From: Baffinella frigidus
Lineage: Eukaryota > Cryptophyceae > Cryptomonadales > Baffinellaceae
NCBI GenBank assembly: GCA_026770585.1
Contig: MU646573.1
Coordinates: 440,731-460,164, forward strand
Length of the DNA stretch: 19,434 nt
Direction: 5' to 3'
Shown here: one piece after another, positions 15,072-19,434 of the stretch
How the letters are laid out: every line of letters begins with the position of its first letter
Numbering within the stretch: position 1 is the stretch's first letter
Notes under the pieces: model-generated
Databases searched by the model: none
Told to the model about the DNA's origin: nothing
The model's input: the letters and a program-made list of their open reading frames with translations, nothing else
Position numbers and translations under genes: made by a program

Positions 15072-18000
15072 GTGAGCCACCCACTCGCCACGCGGCGTCA
15101 ACGTCCGAGCCGTGTGCTGAACTTGCTTGCAGTGGGTTGCGCCCGGGTCTGTCCCCACGTTACTCGATTCCCTCGATTGAGAATTGCTCTGGCCGTGACA
15201 GGCGCGGGAACGGCAGCTGCTCCGCCAAGTCGCGGAGCTGGAGGAAGATCGCGAGCGGCAGGTGCGTGGCAAACATTCTCCTTTCCCGCTGAAATGAACG
15301 CCGCCGACGCTGGCTGCCAGATTATTATTTTTGTTGAGGAACTCCTGATGAAGCTTCGACCACGCCAGAGTGCAGGAGGGGGTTGAATGTTTTAAAACGT
15401 ATCTGGATACGTTCGACTTTTGGAAACCACTGCCTTCAGGAAGAATTGACTGGGCGAACCCTTCCAAGACTCTGGCGTGGTTCTGGAGTCTTATGGCGTG
15501 ACGATTTTTGCAGATGGAGCTGCGCAAGGGCCCGCAACGTCTTGCAGAGGAAGCTCACAGAGTGCAGTGCGACCTGCCTCGTACGGTAGGCCTGGTCATA
15601 GGAGATCCGTAGGCTAAACTACCCTAATTTCGGGTAGTTTCCCTATGAAACTCCTGAGGAAGCTAAGCTTCTGGAGCTAAGCTTTTATCTCAGAAAAGGG
15701 ATTTTTAAATTCGTTTTCTTAAGTCAATTCCTGTACAAATTCGTCAACTTATTCTTTTCTCTGCGCATAAGTTGATAAATTTGAAGGGGGGTTGACTTAA
15801 GAAAACGAATTCAAAAATCCCTTTTCTGAGAGAAGCTTCTGGAGTGTGCGCGCAGATGGAGCTGCGCAAGGGGGCTCAACGTCTTGCAGAGGAAGCTCGC
15901 GGAGTGCAGTGCGAGGCGTCGCGCGAGGTTCGACCTCAAACCCTAAACCCTGAACCCTGGACCCTGAACCACAAACCTGAAACCTGAACCCGGAACCTGA
16001 AACCCTGCAGTGTGAGGCGTCGCGCGAGGTTCGACCTCAAACCCTAAACCCTACACCCTGGACCCTGAACCAGAAACTTGAAACCTGAAACCTGAACCCG
16101 AAACCCGAAACCCTGCAGTGTGAGGCGTCGCGCGAGGTTCGGCCCCGCTCGCAACCCTACGACACTAACACTAAAGCCTGAACCCTAAACCCTAAACCCT
16201 AAACCCTGAACCCTAAACCCTAAACCCTAAACCCTAAACCCTGCATCCTAAATCCTAAACCCTAAACCCTTAACCACCAACTCAAAGCCTTAATCTTAAA
16301 ACCTAAACCCACACCCTGGACCTTAAACCCTAGACCCTACACCGTAATAGCTAAACCCTGAACTGAGCCAAAGCCGCAGAATCTCTGTTCTTGAACTCAG
16401 TTTCCCTCTCAGCGCCGTTCCAACTCTGCCTCCTCTCCAGTTTGCATGCTGGTTGTGCGGTTCAAACCCGTCAACTTTCGACCAGAAAAGAGCCCGGGCC
16501 CGCCAAATTGGTGAGCCAAAACACTGAGCGATTCCATGGGAACGCTTTCTCAACCCCCAAACCCCAAACTCCAAATCCTCAACGCTACATCCAATGCAGG
16601 CGGCGCGGGAGCGGTTCATCCGCGAGCGCCTTGAGAAGGAGAGCGACCACCTGCGCGAAGAGCTGCGGCAGGCGCGGCTGCGGCAGAACCACCTGACGGG
16701 CGCGCTGCGCGACCGCATGGCGGAGGTCGAGTGCGACCTCGCCGCGCGCCATGACGACGCCCGCGGTCTGTTCCACTTGATTTCGTCTCATCATTAAAAC
16801 AAAATAGCCGTTAATGGACAGTTAATTTGTACTGGAGATCCTCCTGTAAATCTGATAATGGCGGCCGAGGTGCGGAGTAGGGTCCGGCGCGAGCGCTGCA
16901 GGGGGGTCGGGGTGCATGCTCGGACGGGTGCAGGGTGCAGGGTGCAGGGTGCAGGGTGCAGGGTGTAGGGATAGAGGTGCAGGTTTGCGGGGTTCGGGGT
17001 GTAGCGTGCAGCGTGTGGCGTGTAGCGAGTACGGTTTATGGTGTAGGCGGAACCCACCTGACGGGCGAGCTGCGCGACCGCATGGCGGAGGTCGAGTGCG
17101 ATCTCGCCGCGCGCCATGACGACGCCCGCGGTGCATCCACCTGCCCTGGGAGGTTGCTCAACCAGTGGGCTGGAACATTTTCGTTTCACCTTGACAGACC
17201 CCCAATATCAGGGGGGGTAGACGCCTCCTCCCGGTGGTGTTGTTTTTTTTTCTTGAGGTTATGACTTGGTCGTTGGCCGCATGGCGGGGTTCGAGTGCGA
17301 TCTCGCCGCACGCCATGATGACGCCCGCGGTCAATCCCGGCCGCGTGCTTCCGTCGCGGTGTCTTTTTTGTGTGGAGGTTAGGACGGGATCGTTGGGTAG
17401 CAACACGACCTGATCTTACCGCGCGGCATCAAGACGCCCGTGGTCCAGCTCTGTTCCACTTGATTGCGTCTTCATAATTAAAATCATTTAGCCGTAAATG
17501 GACAGTTAATTTGTACTGGAGATCCTCCTTTAAAACTGATAATGGCGGTCGAGGTGCGGTGTAGGGTCCGGCGCGAGCGCTGCAGGGGGGGGGGGGGTGC
17601 ATTATCGGACGGGTGTAGGGTGTAGGGTGTAGGGTGTAGGGTGTCGGGATTGGGGTGCAGGTTTGGTGGGTTCGGGGTGTGGGGTGGGTGGGGCAGAACC
17701 CACCTGCCGGGCGAGCTGCGCTTCAGGGGGGTCGGACGCGCTCCTCCCGGGGTTTTTTGTGTGGAGGTTATGAGTTGATCGTTGGTAGGAACACGACCTC
17801 TCGTCGCGCGGCATGACTACGCCCGCGGTCAAGCTCTGTTCCTCTTGGTTTCGTCTCATCGTGAAAAGCATTGAGCCGGCGTTGTTAGTTTTAAAGGAGG
17901 ATTTTCAGTGCAAATTAACTGTCCATTTACGGCTCAAGGTTGTTAAAGATGAGACACAACCAAGTGGGGCAGAGCTAGGAGGTCAAGCCCGGACGCCTCC

Positions 18001-19434
18001 TCCCATTTTTTCTTGAGGTTGTTACTTGATCGTTGGTAGGAGCACGACCTCTCGTCGCGCGGCATGACGACGCGGTTCATGCCCGCACGCCCCCTCCCGG
18101 TGATGTGTTGTGGTGGTTGAGGTACGGACGGAATCGTTGGTAGGAAGACGACCATGTGCGGACACGCCTGCTGTAAGTAGAGCGCCGTGTGCGCCACGGG
18201 ACGTCATCCCCCTTGGACCTCGACCTGCCGGCAGACCACTAGCAACCCGTAGCAGCTTATACCGGATCCTTGCAAGGATTCGGGTATTTTATTTAAAACA
18301 AAATCTTTCCTATGACCCTACGGTAGGAAACCCTAGGGACCTCGAATTGCTGACGGGAGATACCGAAGAGATTTATTCGGTTTGGCTGAAAATTACTACA
18401 GTACCCGATCCGGTTAAAAGCTGCAACGGGTTGCCGGCAGGTTCTCTGGTCCTGGCCGATGGGGTTTAGGGTTTTGGTTTTAGGGTTTGGGGTTTAGGGT
18501 TCCGGGTTAAGGGTTTAAGGTTTAGGGTTTAGGGTTTAGGGTTTAGGGTCTCCTCGCTGTCCCCTGCGTTCTCAGGCTCCAGCGTGCTGGTGTGCGTTCG
18601 CTGAACTGCGAAGGTTTCAGGGTGCAAACCGCTCTGCAGGCCATGCACGATGCATGGGGTCCTCGCGTCCCCCTGCGTTCTTGGAGGCAGAGACGCGTCT
18701 CGCCGACGTAAGGAAGCACTCTCCAGGAGTAGCGCGGTGGCGTGCGACAAGCCGGTACAAAAAGTTACTACCGTCACGTCCAAATAAGCCGTCCATCTAT
18801 CATATATAGGCCACACCCACAAGAATTTGCTGAGCCACTTCCTACCGTAGGGCGAACCCGTAGGTCATACAATTCGCACCTCTCCAGGAGTAGCGCGGTG
18901 GAGTAGCGCGGTGGCGTGCGAAGCCGTCTGCTCCTGGATCTGGCCCTGGCTGATGCACGGGGTGTCCTCGCTGTCCCCTGCGTGCTTAGCTTCAGGGTGT
19001 AGGGCTCAAGCGTTCTGGTATGTGGCAGTCCCCTGCGTTCTGAGGTGCAGGTTTTAGGGGTGTAGGCGTTCTGGTGTGTGGTTGCCGACAGCTGAACCCG
19101 CCCGACGCAGGTGCCACGGCCCTCCTCTCCGCGACAATCGAGCACCTGGCCGCCATGCCGCCCCCCGGGTCGCTCCCGCCGCCGGGCAACGCGGGGGATG
19201 GGGGGTTGTTCGACGCGCTGCTCGCTGATCTCGAGCGCGCGGCCGAGGGGCTGGAGGCGGTGTTCCCGCCGCCAGGAGGGCCAGGAGGTGGTCCTAGGGG
19301 GAGGGGGCGCGCGCGGGAGGCGGCGCTGCATCCTGTGGGTGCACGCCGCGCGTGTGACGAGGGGGGGGCGCGGCAGCCCGTGGCTTCGCGCCGCGCGTGG
19401 CAGGAGGAGGCGCCGCGGGGGCGGGGGGCGGGGG
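14847..19434 (+). CDS. Gene 3: Arg/Glu-rich coiled-coil protein, 3' end outside window
   Basis: Plus-strand exons: 14847-15071, 15202-15261, 15856-15927, 16600-16765 and 19111 to beyond 19434. Phases are 0, 0, 0 and 1, and all match. The protein starts with a Ser/Ala/Arg-rich, probably disordered segment (MSAVRGASASHARSSSTRSK). It then forms a long charged helix through exons 2-4 with heptad-like spacing (LLRQVAELEED, RLEKESDHLREELRQARLR), and continues into a Pro/Gly/Arg-rich region. I do not recognise the family. Coiled-coil scaffold or cytoskeletal proteins look like this, but no function is claimed. An in-frame ATG at 14712 is less likely because it would leave only 14 bases to the gene 2 start. 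Confidence 0.65.
15202..15261 (+). CDS. Gene 3 exon 2
   Basis: Acceptor GTGACAG ending 15201; donor CGGCAG|GTGCGT at 15261/15262. It has 20 phase-0 codons, ARERQLLRQVAELEEDRERQ, an archetypal charged coiled-coil segment. Confidence 0.75.
15514..15569 (+). repeat. Echo of gene 3 exon 3 5' edge
   Basis: TTTTGCAG|ATGGAGCTGCGCAAGG and following bases duplicate the start of the exon at 15856 for about 56 bases, with a functional-looking acceptor, before diverging at CTGCCTCG. The copied part stays open in frame, so partial use as a cryptic exon is possible. Confidence 0.85.
15580..15650. repeat. Reverse copy of the TAGTTAGGCCTACGG palindrome
   Basis: GTACGGTAGGCC...CCGTAGGCTAAACTACCCT is the reverse complement of the blocks at 1003 and 5258. 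It carries a local hairpin AAACTACCC / GGGTAGTTT (15616-15640). It lies in a gene 3 intron. Confidence 0.7.
15688..15831. mobile_element. Inverted-repeat element with 40-bp arms
   Basis: The arm TCTCAGAAAAGGGATTTTTA...AAGTCAA (15688-15727) pairs with 15792-15831 almost perfectly. An inner pair, AACTTATTC / GCATAAGTTG, lies between. AAGCTTCTGGAG occurs on both sides (15665-15676 and 15833-15844), as a long target-site duplication would. It ends 24 bases before gene 3 exon 3. Confidence 0.85.
15856..15927 (+). CDS. Gene 3 exon 3
   Basis: Acceptor GCGCAG ending 15855; donor CGCGAG|GTTCGA at 15927/15928. It has 24 phase-0 codons, beginning MELRKGAQRLAEEARGVQCE and ending ASRE, and continues the charged helix. 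Its 5' edge is echoed at 15514 and its 3' edge at 16006-16028 and 16113-16136. Confidence 0.75.
15928..16345 (+). repeat. Telomere-like tract interleaved with exon 3 echoes
   Basis: Degenerate CCCTAAA, CCCTGAA and CCTGAAA heptamers fill 15940-16345. Two inserted copies of the exon 3 3' edge, CTGCAGTGTGAGGCGTCGCG then CGAG|GT, have borders at 16028/16029 and 16136/16137. The spacings of 101 and 108 bases show tandem amplification of exon edge plus intron start. Confidence 0.88.
16600..16765 (+). CDS. Gene 3 exon 4
   Basis: Acceptor CAATGCAG ending 16599; donor GCCCGCG|GTCTGT at 16765/16766, phase 1. It has 55 codons plus one base, a highly charged helix (AARERFIRERLEKESDHLRE, then ELRQARLRQNHLTGALRDRM) ending HDDAR. 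Its 3' edge is echoed at least five times downstream. Confidence 0.8.
16766..17130 (+). repeat. Gene 3 intron unit 1: donor-side element plus exon echo
   Basis: The intron opens with TCTGTTCCACTTGATTTCGT and GTTAATGGACAGTTAATTTG, part of a palindromic element seen complete at 17833-17978. A GGGTGCAGGGTGCAGGGTGC microrepeat follows. The unit ends with about 80 bases of near-perfect exon 4 3' edge (about 17047-17130), including GCCCGCG|GT at 17130/17131. Confidence 0.85.
17131..17445 (+). repeat. Further echoes of gene 3 exon 4 3' edge
   Basis: GCATGGCGGGGTTCGAGTGC...GACGCCCGCG|GTCAAT lies at about 17279-17331. A more decayed CGACCTGATCTTACCGCGCG...GACGCCCGTG|GTCC lies at about 17406-17443. 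Each is preceded by repeats of GAGGTTATGA...GATCGTTGG. Confidence 0.8.
17446..17835 (+). repeat. Second copy of the gene 3 intron unit
   Basis: 17446-17730 repeats 16766-17075: TCTGTTCCACTTGATTGCGT, GGACAGTTAATTTGTACTGG, GGCGCGAGCGCTGCAGGGGG, GGGTGTAGGGTGTAGGGTGT and AACCCACCTGCCGGGCGAGC. A shorter echo ending GCCCGCG|GTCAAG follows, ending at about 17828. Confidence 0.85.
17833..17978. mobile_element. Complete palindromic element at echoed donor
   Basis: Arms AGCTCTGTTCCTCTTGGTTT...TTGAGCCG (17833-17879) and CGGCTCAA...ACCAAGTGGGGCAGAGCT (17930-17978) are complementary with some mismatches. The middle has AGGAGGATTTTCAGTGCAAA and TTAACTGTCCATTTACGG. Its sequence is the mirror of the donor-side parts at 16766 and 17450, so those are truncated members. 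In each case the element starts within a few bases of GCCCGCG|GT. Confidence 0.75.
17979..18240 (+). repeat. Decayed exon 4 echoes and GATCGTTGGTAGGA repeats
   Basis: CACGACCTCTCGTCGCGCGG then CATGACGACGC at 18042-18072 is another decayed exon 4 edge. GATCGTTGGTAGGAACACGA (about 17777-17796) and its variants near 18029 and 18134 repeat. The rest to 18240 shows no exon. Confidence 0.65.
18219..18450. mobile_element. Inverted-repeat element, ~230 bp
   Basis: The left arm CTGCCGGCA...AGCAACCCGTAGCAGCTTAT, then ACCGGAT, pairs with the right arm ATCCGGTTAAAAGCTGCAAC, then GGGTTGCCGGCAG, with small insertions. The interior carries ATGACCCTACGGTAGGAAAC, the core shared with other palindromes here. 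Limits are approximate. Confidence 0.65.
18464..18550 (-). repeat. Telomere-like TTTAGGG tract
   Basis: About ten TTTAGGG-type heptamers, the last five near-perfect, read G-rich on the plus strand. The orientation is opposite to the CCCTAAA tract at 15940-16345. It is interstitial, inside the last visible intron of gene 3. Confidence 0.92.
18551..19110 (+). repeat. Intronic repeats before gene 3 exon 5
   Basis: CTCGCTGTCCCCTGCGTTCT and variants occur near 18552, 18661, 18967 and 19027. CTCTCCAGGAGTAGCGCGGT, then GGCGTGCGA, occurs at about 18719 and 18881, with a further internal GAGTAGCGCGGTGG duplication. CTACCGTAGGGCGAACCCGT (18843-18862) is a palindrome remnant. No exon is evident. Confidence 0.75.
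19111..19434 (+). CDS. Gene 3 exon 5 (runs off window)
   Basis: Acceptor CCGACGCAG ends at 19110. The first two bases complete the split Gly codon with exon 4. The frame stays open for 107 codons to the window end: ATALLSATIEHLAAM helix, PPPGSLPPPGNAGDGG linker, LFDALLADLERAAEGLEAVF helix, then a Gly/Arg/Pro-rich tail. The minus strand is also open here, so the strand is chosen by acceptor and phase. Confidence 0.65.
   Translation, partial: MPRPSSPRQSSTWPPCRPPGRSRRRATRGMGGCSTRCSLISSARPRGWRRCSRRQEGQEVVLGGGGARGRRRCILWVHAARVTRGGRGSPWLRAARGRRRRRGGGGRG

Noticed and set aside
14749-15091. Minus-strand Arg/Pro-rich frames over gene 3 exon 1
   Set aside because: They are shadows of GC-rich coding sequence. 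The plus frame has a donor whose phase matches the next exon, while the minus frames have no compatible partner.
18774-19331. A 185-codon minus frame across gene 3 exon 5
   Set aside because: It runs through intronic repeats. The plus frame is supported by an acceptor and phase match to exon 4.

Overview
This is GC-rich nuclear DNA from a eukaryote, most likely an alga with a complex (secondary, red-derived) plastid. The evidence is a minus-strand gene whose first exon encodes a bipartite plastid leader: a signal peptide with a Phe at the expected cleavage site (GVGA|FMPS), a transit region, then a twin-arginine lumenal signal (SRREAIG plus a hydrophobic run). Plant-type telomere-like CCCTAAA/CCCTGAA tracts, small GT-AG-bounded exons and long repeat-filled introns fit this. 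Cryptophyte, stramenopile and haptophyte cannot be separated from the sequence; a cryptophyte is my weak preference. There are no bacterial operons, no CRISPR array and no RNA gene I can support. Most long open frames are accidental translations of repeats.

I reconstruct three split genes by chaining exons whose splice phases agree. Gene 1 (+, enters from the left, six visible exons from 904 to the stop at 6200) encodes an unrecognised, Ala/Lys/Gln-rich protein C-terminus. Gene 2 (-, start 14697, stop 8222, nine exons) encodes a 313-residue protein that I assign to the PsbP family of thylakoid-lumen photosystem II proteins. Gene 3 (+, start 14847, five exons, running off the right end) encodes an Arg/Glu-rich coiled-coil protein. 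Genes 2 and 3 are divergent and share a 149-bp promoter gap. Genes 1 and 2 are convergent across about 2 kb of repeats (6201-8221).

The introns are the remarkable part. Most exons have degraded or near-perfect tandem copies of their own edge inside the adjoining intron. Copies of an exon's 5' end, with the acceptor AG, lie mainly upstream; copies of its 3' end, with the donor GT, lie mainly downstream. I count more than 20 such 'exon echoes' in all three genes. One of them (12533-12615) is an intact, phase-compatible alternative exon.

A second layer is many short palindromic elements. One family has seven 110-122-bp copies with ends CAGGGGTACCTCGCTCATAAG flanked by TA. At least four further TA-flanked inverted-repeat types occur, and several share a CCTACNGTAGG core. 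They look like non-autonomous DNA transposons (MITEs), and one type lies directly at a donor site of gene 3, as an introner would. No transposase gene is visible.
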